Shown one piece after another: positions 1 through 7,798 of a DNA stretch of 15,235 bases; the first letter of the stretch is position 1; every line of letters begins with the position of its first letter. Both the position numbers and the translations under genes were made by a program. The notes under the pieces were generated by a model, which did no database searches, was not told where the DNA came from, and saw only the letters and a program-made list of their open reading frames with translations. Source of the DNA: Bacteroidota bacterium. GTDB lineage: Bacteria; Bacteroidota; Bacteroidia; Flavobacteriales; Schleiferiaceae. The stretch lies in contig SYCM01000032.1 of NCBI GenBank assembly GCA_005786915.1, positions 1 to 15,235 on the forward strand. Direction: 5' to 3'.

Positions 1-2569
1 AACCGCGCTGAACCTCTGCATCGAGGCCGACAAGCAAGGCCTTTGGGAGCAGTACGGGGTGCGCATTATCGGCGTCGACATCGAGGCGATCCACATCACC
101 GAGGACCGCGACAAGTTCAAGAACTTGCTCGACCAGATTGAGATTCCGTATGCGCCCGCCAAAATCGCGACCAGCTACCTCAAGGGTAAGGAGATTGCGC
201 AGGAGTTTGGCTACCCCTTATGCGTTCGCGCTTCATTCACTCTGGGCGGAAGCGGAGCCAGCTTCGTTTGGACCAAAGAAGAGTTCGATAGTGCACTTCA
301 GCGCGGTTTGGAGGCCAGCCCCATTCACGAGGTCATCATCGACAAGGCCCTGGTAGGCTGGAAGGAGTTTGAACTCGAGCTTCTGCGCGACGCCAACGAC
401 AACGTCATCATCATTTGTTCGATTGAGAACATGGACCCGATGGGTATCCACACGGGTGACTCGATCACGGTGGCTCCGGCAATGACGCTGTCAGACACCA
501 CCTACCAGCGCATGCGTGACATGGCCATCAAGATGATGCGCTCGATCGGCAACTTTGCCGGAGGCTGCAACGTGCAGTTTGCAGTGAGCCCCGACGAGAA
601 GGAAGACATCGTGGCGATTGAAATCAATCCGCGCGTGTCGCGTTCGTCGGCCCTAGCCTCGAAGGCAACCGGATATCCGATCGCCAAGATCGCAGCCAAG
701 TTGGCCATTGGCTACACGCTGGACGAGTTAAACAACCAAATTACCAAGACGACGACGGCCTATTTTGAGCCGACGCTGGACTACGTGATTGTGAAGATTC
801 CGCGCTGGAACTTTGACAAGTTTGAAGGCGCAGACCGCCGCCTCGGACTGCAAATGAAGTCCGTAGGCGAGGTAATGGGTATTGGCCGAAGCTTTCAAGA
901 GGCGCTCCATAAGGCGGCCCAGTCGCTCGAAATTCGAAGGAATGGGCTAGGAGCTGACGGCAAGGGCCTAACCGATCAAAAGGTGATTCTACATAAGCTC
1001 GAGCACGCCAGCTGGGACCGCGTGTTTGTTCTCTACGATGCCATGCAGATGGGGATTCCGCTTCGTAAAATTCACGACATCACCAAAATCGACATGTGGT
1101 TCTTGCGCGAAATCGAAGACCTCATGCGAACGCAGCGTCGCCTCGAAGAGCACCAGCTTGGCACACTGCCCAGCGATTTGCTGCTCGAGGCCAAGATGAA
1201 GGGATTCGCCGACCGCCAAATTGCCCACATGGTGCGCTGCTTCGAGAGCGAGGTGCACGATCTGCGGGTGAAGCTCGGCATCGAGCGAGTTTGGAAGCTC
1301 GTGGACACCTGTGCGGCGGAGTTCCCCGCACAGACTCCGTACTACTATTCGACGTTTGAGCGCGGTTCGGGCAAGCCCGGAGCGCTGAGCGCCCGCAACG
1401 ATAGCCCGTCGAGCGACCGCAAAAAGATCATCGTTCTCGGTAGCGGTCCCAACCGCATCGGCCAGGGAATTGAGTTTGACTACAGCTGCGTGCACGGGGT
1501 GCTGGCGGCCAAAGAAGAGGGCTTCGAGACCATTATGATCAACTGCAACCCCGAAACGGTCTCGACGGACTTTGATACTGCCGACAAGCTCTACTTCGAG
1601 CCCGTATTCTGGGAGCACATCTACGACATCATTCGCCACGAGAAGCCCGTGGGCGTCATCGTGCAGCTCGGCGGCCAGACGGCCCTCAAGTTGGCCGAAA
1701 AGCTCGACCGTTTCGGAATTCCGATCGTCGGAACCAGCTACCAGTCGCTCGACCTCGCCGAGGACCGAGGACGCTTCTCGACCCTGCTTCACGAGCACGG
1801 AATTCCATACCCGCGATTCGACGTGATTACCCGCCCGGACGAGGCAATCGCTGTGGCTGAAAAGCTCGGATATCCCATCTTGGTGCGTCCCTCCTATGTT
1901 TTGGGTGGCCAGGGAATGAAGATCGTGATCAACCACGACGAGCTCGAGACCCACGTGGTGGAACTGTTCAAGGACTTCCCGGGCAACCGCGTACTGCTCG
2001 ACCACTACCTCGACGGCGCCATTGAGGCGGAGGCCGACGCCATCTGCGACGGCGAGAACGTGTACATCATCGGAATCATGGAGCACATTGAGCCCTGCGG
2101 CGTGCATTCGGGCGACTCCAACGCCACGCTGCCGCCGTTCAACCTCGGCGAGCTGGTAATGCAGCAAATCGTCGACCATACGCACACCATTGCACGTGCA
2201 CTCGGCACAGTTGGGCTCATCAACATCCAGTTTGCGATTAAGGACGACACCGTGTTCATCATCGAGGCGAATCCGCGGGCGTCGCGCACGGTGCCGTTCA
2301 TTTGCAAGGCCTATCAAGAGCCCTACGTGAACGCGGCCACCAAGGTGATGCTCCGGACTAAGAAGGTCACCGACTTCATATTCAACCCCAAAAAGGGCGG
2401 ATGGGCGATTAAGGTTCCGGTCTTCAGCTTCCACAAGTTCCCCGACGTAAACAAGACGCTGGGGCCGCAAATGAAGTCGACCGGCGAAGCAATTTACTTT
2501 ATCGAGTCGCTGCGCGATCCATTGTTCCGCAAGCTGTACAGCGAGCGCAACTACTACTTGTCGAAGTAA
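1..2569 (+). CDS. carB: Carbamoyl-phosphate synthase large subunit, 5'-truncated by window edge
   Basis: Makes carbamoyl phosphate from bicarbonate, ammonia (delivered by CarA from glutamine) and two ATP, the entry step of pyrimidine and arginine synthesis in the cytosol. The frame is already open at base 2 (TALNLCIEADKQG...), so the start lies upstream; 855 residues are visible. The first ATP-grasp unit shows the nucleotide-binding Arg near base 227 and EINPRVSR at 620-643. The oligomerisation segment follows at about 1000-1360. The second half opens with GSGPNRIGQG near 1439 and carries EANPRASR at 2264-2287. The protein stops about 30 residues after the second GPQMKSTGE motif, so the MGS-like allosteric domain of E. 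coli CarB (about 140 residues) is absent. No separate gene for that domain follows. From memory, flavobacterial CarB is about 950 residues and also lacks it. The 3' end overlaps the convergent glycosyltransferase by 16 bases. Confidence 0.98.
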   Translation, partial: TALNLCIEADKQGLWEQYGVRIIGVDIEAIHITEDRDKFKNLLDQIEIPYAPAKIATSYLKGKEIAQEFGYPLCVRASFTLGGSGASFVWTKEEFDSALQRGLEASPIHEVIIDKALVGWKEFELELLRDANDNVIIICSIENMDPMGIHTGDSITVAPAMTLSDTTYQRMRDMAIKMMRSIGNFAGGCNVQFAVSPDEKEDIVAIEINPRVSRSSALASKATGYPIAKIAAKLAIGYTLDELNNQITKTTTAYFEPTLDYVIVKIPRWNFDKFEGADRRLGLQMKSVGEVMGIGRSFQEALHKAAQSLEIRRNGLGADGKGLTDQKVILHKLEHASWDRVFVLYDAMQMGIPLRKIHDITKIDMWFLREIEDLMRTQRRLEEHQLGTLPSDLLLEAKMKGFADRQIAHMVRCFESEVHDLRVKLGIERVWKLVDTCAAEFPAQTPYYYSTFERGSGKPGALSARNDSPSSDRKKIIVLGSGPNRIGQGIEFDYSCVHGVLAAKEEGFETIMINCNPETVSTDFDTADKLYFEPVFWEHIYDIIRHEKPVGVIVQLGGQTALKLAEKLDRFGIPIVGTSYQSLDLAEDRGRFSTLLHEHGIPYPRFDVITRPDEAIAVAEKLGYPILVRPSYVLGGQGMKIVINHDELETHVVELFKDFPGNRVLLDHYLDGAIEAEADAICDGENVYIIGIMEHIEPCGVHSGDSNATLPPFNLGELVMQQIVDHTHTIARALGTVGLINIQFAIKDDTVFIIEANPRASRTVPFICKAYQEPYVNAATKVMLRTKKVTDFIFNPKKGGWAIKVPVFSFHKFPDVNKTLGPQMKSTGEAIYFIESLRDPLFRKLYSERNYYLSK

Positions 2570-3822
2570 GCGGCCAGTTCCTGAGCGATGCCGAGCCGCG
2601 TGTAGCGGTGCCGGGCCTCGAGGCTGGCTCCCTGGGCGGGACATTGGGCGAGGGCGGCGGCGGCTTCTTGCGCGTCTTCATAAAGCCCGCCCGCTTCAGC
2701 CTGGCGTAGAATGCGGTCGGCATCTCCGTCTACGGGGCCAAATCCCCAAATCGGGCGGCCGCTGCCGAGGTATTCGAAGAGTTTTCCCGTAAGGATTCCG
2801 CGGTTGTTGGGCAGCTCGGGAATCAGCAGCAGTAGGGCGTCAGCGCCCTGAAGTAAGGCCACGCTTTCGGCGTGCGGTACGTAGCCTTTAAATTCCACGC
2901 GGAGGGGCAGCTCGCGGGCTAAGGACTCGAGCGCATCCTGGGCCTCACGGGCCGGTCGTCCCGCAAAAATGAGCCGCAGTTCGCCATGCGCGCCGCAATA
3001 GGTGCGCAAAGCCGAATACAGCGCTTCAAGCGGGTAGTCGAGGGTCAGGGTACCCGTGTATACCAGGCTTCGCACGGCGTTCTGCGGTACCGGGGCCTGT
3101 TCGTCAAAGTCTGCCGGATCGTAGCCGTTGGGCACGACCAGAAATTTGGCAGAGTCGCCGCCAATCTTACTTGCCAGCAGACGCTTGAGGTCATCAGAAA
3201 CGCAGAGCACCCGCTCGGCGCGCTGCAAAACCTTGCGCTCGAGGGCGGCATCGCGGCGGCGGGCCCAAGCCGACGGGTAAAACATGCGGTAGTAGTAAAT
3301 GTCGGTCCAGGGGTCGCGAAAGTCGGCCCACCAGCGCAGCCCGTGCTGCTGCAGTTCCAGCCCAATCAGGTGGGTGGAGTGGGGCGGACCGCTCGTCACC
3401 ACCAAATCAAAAGGCGCTCGGGCATGCTGCCGCAGGGCTTCGTCGACCGCGTATCGGTTCCATCCGCGCCGGGGGTCCGGCAAAAAAAAGTTGCCGCGCA
3501 CCCAGCGCGAAAGGCGCTGGATGGGGCCCGGCGCACCGGCCTGGTTGGCAAAGCCACTGAACGGAACCTCCTTGCGGCGGGTGAGCTTTTGGTAGGCGCC
3601 GAACCAATCGCGCGCTCGGGTTGTGTGCACGCGAATACCCTGGGTTTCGGCCAACAGGCTCTCGTCGCGCAGCGGATAGGTTGCATAGGCCTGGTCGACG
3701 GTGAGTACCTCGACGTCGTGGCCCAGCTGCTTGAGGGCTTGGGCCGTTTTGAGCCAACGCTGCACGCCCGGTCCGCCGGCCGGGGGCCAGTAGTAGGTCG
3801 CGACGAGGATGCGTTTAGGCAC
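2554..3822 (-). CDS. Glycosyltransferase, GT-B fold (GT4-like)
   Basis: Predicted 422-residue cytosolic glycosyltransferase, probably transferring a sugar from a nucleotide donor to a lipid-linked or surface glycan; donor and acceptor are unknown. The N-terminal Rossmann half begins ILVATYYWPPAGGPGVQRW (residues 5-23), a start I recall from Bacteroidota glycosyltransferases. It is followed by TSGPPHSTH and WADFRDPWTDIYYY, then the hinge PNGYDPADFD. In the donor half, GKLFEYLGSGRPI (about 346-358) corresponds to the GT4 EX7E region, but the first Glu is replaced (Gly at about 342). I chose the GTG at 3822 because the conserved Rossmann strand starts there. An ATG at 3930 would add 36 residues read out of frame through the upstream gene. 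The GTG overlaps the end of the yfhO-like gene by 8 bases, suggesting translational coupling. A run of eight T lies in the coding strand at 3482-3489. Confidence 0.93.
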   Translation of the reverse strand: MPKRILVATYYWPPAGGPGVQRWLKTAQALKQLGHDVEVLTVDQAYATYPLRDESLLAETQGIRVHTTRARDWFGAYQKLTRRKEVPFSGFANQAGAPGPIQRLSRWVRGNFFLPDPRRGWNRYAVDEALRQHARAPFDLVVTSGPPHSTHLIGLELQQHGLRWWADFRDPWTDIYYYRMFYPSAWARRRDAALERKVLQRAERVLCVSDDLKRLLASKIGGDSAKFLVVPNGYDPADFDEQAPVPQNAVRSLVYTGTLTLDYPLEALYSALRTYCGAHGELRLIFAGRPAREAQDALESLARELPLRVEFKGYVPHAESVALLQGADALLLLIPELPNNRGILTGKLFEYLGSGRPIWGFGPVDGDADRILRQAEAGGLYEDAQEAAAALAQCPAQGASLEARHRYTRLGIAQELAAYFDK

Positions 3823-6304
3823 TGCGGCGGCGCTTGAACTCGATCCAAAGGGCGAATCCGAGCGAGGCGAGCAGCAGCAGTGAAAAAGCGCCGTCGATCG
3901 AGCTTCCCGTCGTGTAGGTTTCGGGCTCAAAACGGAACACGACCTCTTTGGTGCCCGCCGGGATTACCGCCGCACGGAGCACGTAGTTGACGCGGGCCAC
4001 GGGAACCTCCACGCCGTCGGCCGTGGCCACCCAGCGCTGCCCCGGGACTTCATAGAAAATCTCCGAAAACACCGCCGCAGAGTTGGACGTCAGTCCCTCG
4101 ACCGCATAGGTCATGACCTTGGGGTCGTACTTAGTCAGGGTGATGCGCGCCGTCGAATCGGGCGCTTGGGAGTTCAGCAGGCGCTCGGCATGCACGCCCT
4201 GCTCCACGATGGCGGTCTGCATCGGGTCGAAATTGCTCAGCGCGGCCATGGCCTCGTCGGCGTTGGCCACTTGGCGAACCTCGGCCGGGAACCAGGCATT
4301 GCCGCAGGCGCTCATGTTGGGCTGCGCCTGCAGGATTCCGGTTTGGGGATCCTGCGTGATGACCCACTTGGTGTTGAGCATGCTGTAGGCCGCAATGTTG
4401 CCCTGCGAAAGCTGGCGCTCGATCAGGTCTTGGTAGCGCGCGAGCTTAGCGCCGTGGTAGCCCCCCACGCTCTTGTGGAAGTAGGATGTGTAGCTGTCGC
4501 TGGTGAGTCCCGAAGTCGTGTTGTAGACGCGGTAGTGCAGGTCGGTGTCTTTGAGGATGAATTCGTCTGCCGGGGTCGGAGTGAAGGCCGACTTGAATTC
4601 GCGCTCGGTTTGGAATTCGTCGCTTCCGAGCTGGTCGCGGTCAAAGCCCCACTGGTCAACCGCCACGAGGGCAATGAGGGCGCCGGCAAAAACGGCGGGC
4701 TTAAGGCGGCCTTTGAGCTGAAGCCATAGCACTCCGGCGGCCAAGGCCACGAGAATGAGGCTGCGCCAAGCCGAGCTGCGCATGAGGCTGGCGCGGTCGG
4801 TTTCCAAAAGCGAGAGGTCGAAGCCCTGCTGGGCGAGGTTGGCGTCGTTCAGCCCCTCAAGCGAGAAGAGCGCCGGCCCGAGGAGGGCGACCAACGCGGC
4901 TATTCCGCCCGAAATACCGGCGGCCAGGTACAGCGAGCGCTGCTTTTGGGCGGTATCGCCTTCGCCCGTGAGCCACTGCTGAAGTCCGACAAAGGCGAGG
5001 TAAGGAACCGCCAAAAAGCTCACGACCAGGGCCATCGAGGGCACCCGGAACTTGTTGTACAGCGGCAGGTGGTCAAACAAAAAGCGGTTGACGAACTCCG
5101 CGTTGCGCCCCCAAGCCAGGATCAAGCTTACGGCCAGGGCGCCGAGCACCCAGTTGCGCGTCGCGCCGCGCACGGTGACCGCACCCAGCACAAACAAAAA
5201 GAACACGACCGCCCCGAGGTAGTAGGCGCCGTTGACCATGCTCTGGTCGCCCCAATACAGGAAGGACCCGGCGTACTGGTTCACCGTTTCCTTGAGGCGT
5301 TCGCCGCCCAATCCCTGCTGCTGGAAGACGCGGGCCAAGTTTTCGTAGGTTTCGGTACCCTCGTAGTCCTGCTTGGCTCCGCCGCCCATGAGGTTGGGAA
5401 TGAAGAGGTTGAGCGACTCCGTTACCCCATAGGACCACGACATGGCGTAGTCAAAATCGAGGCCCTCGGCCTTGGCTGCGGGGGCCGCGCCCGTGCTGTC
5501 GGGGAGGGGGCTCAGGTCGGAATGTCCGCCGCGCATCGTCGCCTGGGTGTAGGCGTAGGTCGACCAGAGGTTGCCAAAGTTGGGCCCGATGCCGACGACG
5601 GCCGCGCCAAGCAGCAATGCCGAGCGCAGCACCCAAGCCTTCACTTGGCCGGAGCGGGCGAGCTCAACCCCAAAGGCGACCGCAATGGCCAGCGCGGGAA
5701 TCGCCGTGTAGTAGGTGATTTGGAAGTGGTTCGCGTGGATGTTGAGCCCGGTGGCCAAGGCGGTGACGGCAAATCCGGCCGCAAGTTGGCCGCGGTACAC
5801 CATCAGAATGCCCAGGATCACCGGGGCCATGTAGGCCGCGGTGTGAATTTTGGCGTTGTGGCCGGCGGCCAGCGAAATGATGAAGAATCCGCTAAACCCA
5901 AAGGCCAAAGCACCGGCCACGCTCAGCCAGGGCTGCACTTTTTCGGCGCGAAGGAGGGCAAAAAATCCGAGCATCAGCAGCCCGATGAGGTAGACGCCGC
6001 TGTGCTCCACCAAGGGCTTGCGCAGGGCCGCGTCGACGTAGCTCAGCACGTTGTTGGGGTAGAGCGTCGACATCTGGAACGTCGGCATGCCGCTGAACAT
6101 CGCATTGGTCCAAAGCGGTTCTTCGCCCGTGGCGGCGCGGTAGTCCACGATTTCTTTGCCCTTCGCAAGGCCTAATTTGATGTCGTCTTGCGGAATTTGC
6201 TTGCCCTGAAACACGACGGGCGCGAAGTAGGCAAAATTGAGGGCGACCACGGCGAGCACCGGGTAGAGCCACGAGCGGCTGGCGTTGCGAAAGAGTTCGT
6301 TCAT
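3815..6304 (-). CDS. YfhO-family multi-pass membrane protein (putative GT-C glycosyltransferase)
   Basis: 829-residue integral membrane protein resembling the YfhO family (Pfam YfhO). Characterised Gram-positive members transfer sugars from a polyprenyl-phosphate carrier onto cell-wall polymers outside the membrane. One membrane segment lies at about 13-33, followed by a loop with PQDDI (Asp40, Asp41), where GT-C enzymes typically place catalytic acidic residues. Many hydrophobic segments follow between about 103 and 550, with a large extracytoplasmic loop at roughly 250-350. A mostly soluble region spans about 555-800, then a last membrane segment (about 805-821) and a basic tail, FKRRRSA. 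The ATG at 6304 is preferred because the first hydrophobic segment starts 12 residues later. The longer frame to 6391 would run into the divergent gene's start. It forms a two-gene unit with the downstream glycosyltransferase. Family assignment is good; substrate is unknown, and the catalytic role is inferred from Gram-positive relatives. Confidence 0.9.
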   Translation of the reverse strand: MNELFRNASRSWLYPVLAVVALNFAYFAPVVFQGKQIPQDDIKLGLAKGKEIVDYRAATGEEPLWTNAMFSGMPTFQMSTLYPNNVLSYVDAALRKPLVEHSGVYLIGLLMLGFFALLRAEKVQPWLSVAGALAFGFSGFFIISLAAGHNAKIHTAAYMAPVILGILMVYRGQLAAGFAVTALATGLNIHANHFQITYYTAIPALAIAVAFGVELARSGQVKAWVLRSALLLGAAVVGIGPNFGNLWSTYAYTQATMRGGHSDLSPLPDSTGAAPAAKAEGLDFDYAMSWSYGVTESLNLFIPNLMGGGAKQDYEGTETYENLARVFQQQGLGGERLKETVNQYAGSFLYWGDQSMVNGAYYLGAVVFFLFVLGAVTVRGATRNWVLGALAVSLILAWGRNAEFVNRFLFDHLPLYNKFRVPSMALVVSFLAVPYLAFVGLQQWLTGEGDTAQKQRSLYLAAGISGGIAALVALLGPALFSLEGLNDANLAQQGFDLSLLETDRASLMRSSAWRSLILVALAAGVLWLQLKGRLKPAVFAGALIALVAVDQWGFDRDQLGSDEFQTEREFKSAFTPTPADEFILKDTDLHYRVYNTTSGLTSDSYTSYFHKSVGGYHGAKLARYQDLIERQLSQGNIAAYSMLNTKWVITQDPQTGILQAQPNMSACGNAWFPAEVRQVANADEAMAALSNFDPMQTAIVEQGVHAERLLNSQAPDSTARITLTKYDPKVMTYAVEGLTSNSAAVFSEIFYEVPGQRWVATADGVEVPVARVNYVLRAAVIPAGTKEVVFRFEPETYTTGSSIDGAFSLLLLASLGFALWIEFKRRRSA

Positions 6305-6373
6305 AGTCCGCAAGTTTACGCCAAAAATCTTCGCGCTTTTTGGCCTTGGCGAATGCTGTACCTTAGCCAACCG
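6305..6373. promoter_or_regulatory. Divergent promoter region between yfhO-like gene and flippase gene
   Basis: This 69-base gap separates two start codons pointing away from each other, so it must hold both promoters unless they lie inside the genes. On the + strand, TTTTTG (6337-6342) is followed 16 bases later by TACCTTAG (6359-6366), one mismatch from the Bacteroidota -7 element TAnnTTTG, ending 7 bases before the flippase ATG. On the - strand, TAAACTTG (6318 down to 6311) also has one mismatch and ends 6 bases before the yfhO-like ATG, with no clear -33 TTG at a suitable distance. Both would give almost leaderless messages. The gap assignment is firm; the individual boxes are tentative. 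Confidence 0.4.
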
Positions 6374-7798
6374 ATGGCGGTTACCAGGCACGGACTACTT
6401 CGCACGTCGGGCGCGGCGCTGGCGTTCACGCTGGGCGGAATGCTCCCGCTGCTCTCGGGATTCGTGCTCTTGCCGTACTACACCCAAATGCCGGCGGCCG
6501 ATTTTGGTCTTTTTGCACTCTACACGGGCGTCTACGTGCTGGGCCAGACCGTGATCAACTTTGGCGTCGACACCTTAGTCGGCGTGACCTACGTCGAGCA
6601 CCACGACCAGCCGGCAGCCCTTCGAGCGGTCATGTCGGCCCTGTTCGGGTTCATCCTTCAGACCGGATTCGCCGCCCTGGGCCTTTCGCTGCTCGCCACG
6701 CTGTGGTTTGCGGAATCGACGCTGCTCCCCTGGAACGAGCTCGCCGTGGCTTCGGTGCTCTCGTCGCTGTGCTACGCCCTGTTCAAGACCTACAGCAACG
6801 TGCTCATCAACCAGCAGCGCCCGGTTCCCTATTTGGGGCTGGCGGTGCTCAATTTTTCACTGGTCCTTGTGGCTACCCTGGTGGCCTTTCGGTTCGACGG
6901 ATTTCAGCTTCGCGCGCCGATCTGGGGCCGCACCTTAGGCTTGGCTCTCAGCGCTGCCGTCGTCTTGCTTCTGTGGCTGCGCAGCTTTGGAATCCGCTGG
7001 GATCGCAGCCAGTCGGTGGGCTGGGTTCGCGTGCTCTACCCCATGGTGGCTTACAACCTACTCGGATGGGGGCTGCGCTTTGCCGACCGGTTCGTGCTGC
7101 AGGGGAGCTTGGGGCCCGAAACCGTGGGCCTTTTTGACTTTGCCGTCAAGCTTGCCATGGTCTTGGACTTGATTCAGGTCGGACTTTTCAACGCCGTGCT
7201 TCCGCGCATTTACCGGGTGTTCAAGGAGCGCGGATTCCTCGACGGACGCGAGGTGCTCAACCGCAACCTCCACAGCTTTACGGCCCTCGTGGTTCTAGTC
7301 ATTCCCGTGCTGTACGCCGGGCTGGTGGGCCTACTCCCCTTGGCGATGCCGCGCCCCGAGTTTGCGGCCTCCTACCTCTGGGTGGGACCGCTCCTTTGGT
7401 CCCTTTCGCTGCGCGGAATGTTCAATGTCTACCTCGCCCCGCTGTTTTACTTTAAAGAAACCAAGCTTTTTCCGCGGTTTTATGCCTTGAGCATGGCGGT
7501 TTATCTGCCAGTGCTCGCCGTGCTGGTCGCGCGGAACGGCGCCGAGGGCGCCGTTTGGGCCTCGGGTGCCGTGGCGCTGCTCCAGGTGGCTTCGGTCCAC
7601 CTCGTGTCGCGGTCGCGCTACCCCATGAACTACAACGTGCTGAAAATGCTCGGACTGCCGGTCTGGGGCGCCCTCAATTACCTGTTCATCACCTCGGCGG
7701 TGGACGGCATCTGGCTGCAGTCGGCGGCGATGCTTGCGGCCAACGCAGCGGCGGTGGCCCTCTTATTTGCGCGGGAACTCCGCTCCCTGCTGCGATGA
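6374..7798 (+). CDS. Polysaccharide/oligosaccharide flippase (Wzx-like, MOP superfamily)
   Basis: 474-residue, strongly hydrophobic inner-membrane protein predicted to move a lipid-linked saccharide across the cytoplasmic membrane. The N-terminus (LLRTSGAALAFTLGGMLPLLSGFVLLPYYTQMPAADFGLFALY) is typical of the Polysacc_synt/MOP exporter family: a Ser/Gly-rich first helix, then a conserved YY-T-x-M-x-x-x-x-F-G-x-F turn. About 12-14 membrane segments can be drawn, split by a loop around residues 205-225 into two halves. The ATG at 6374 gives the usual family start; longer in-frame extensions would run into the divergent gene. The stop overlaps the next gene's start in an ATGA arrangement (7795-7798), so both are probably co-translated. 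The MOP family also contains MATE drug exporters and the lipid II flippase MurJ, but the neighbouring glycosyltransferases favour a glycan substrate. Confidence 0.9.
   Translation: MAVTRHGLLRTSGAALAFTLGGMLPLLSGFVLLPYYTQMPAADFGLFALYTGVYVLGQTVINFGVDTLVGVTYVEHHDQPAALRAVMSALFGFILQTGFAALGLSLLATLWFAESTLLPWNELAVASVLSSLCYALFKTYSNVLINQQRPVPYLGLAVLNFSLVLVATLVAFRFDGFQLRAPIWGRTLGLALSAAVVLLLWLRSFGIRWDRSQSVGWVRVLYPMVAYNLLGWGLRFADRFVLQGSLGPETVGLFDFAVKLAMVLDLIQVGLFNAVLPRIYRVFKERGFLDGREVLNRNLHSFTALVVLVIPVLYAGLVGLLPLAMPRPEFAASYLWVGPLLWSLSLRGMFNVYLAPLFYFKETKLFPRFYALSMAVYLPVLAVLVARNGAEGAVWASGAVALLQVASVHLVSRSRYPMNYNVLKMLGLPVWGALNYLFITSAVDGIWLQSAAMLAANAAAVALLFARELRSLLR

Noticed and set aside
989..2644. Long open frame (551 codons) on the - strand opposite carB
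   Set aside because: Its translation is Val/Leu/Arg/His-rich low-complexity sequence with no recognisable domain. It mirrors the conserved carB frame and is an expected artefact of GC-rich codon use.
3823..3930. Upstream ATG extension of the first glycosyltransferase (36 extra residues)
   Set aside because: The extension is Arg/Ser/Pro-rich and read out of frame through the yfhO-like gene; the Rossmann fold begins directly after the GTG at 3822.
4946..6175. Long open frame (409 codons) on the + strand opposite the yfhO-like gene
   Set aside because: Composition is the reverse image of a membrane protein (His/Gln/Gly/Arg-rich), with no motif; the - strand gene is clearly real.
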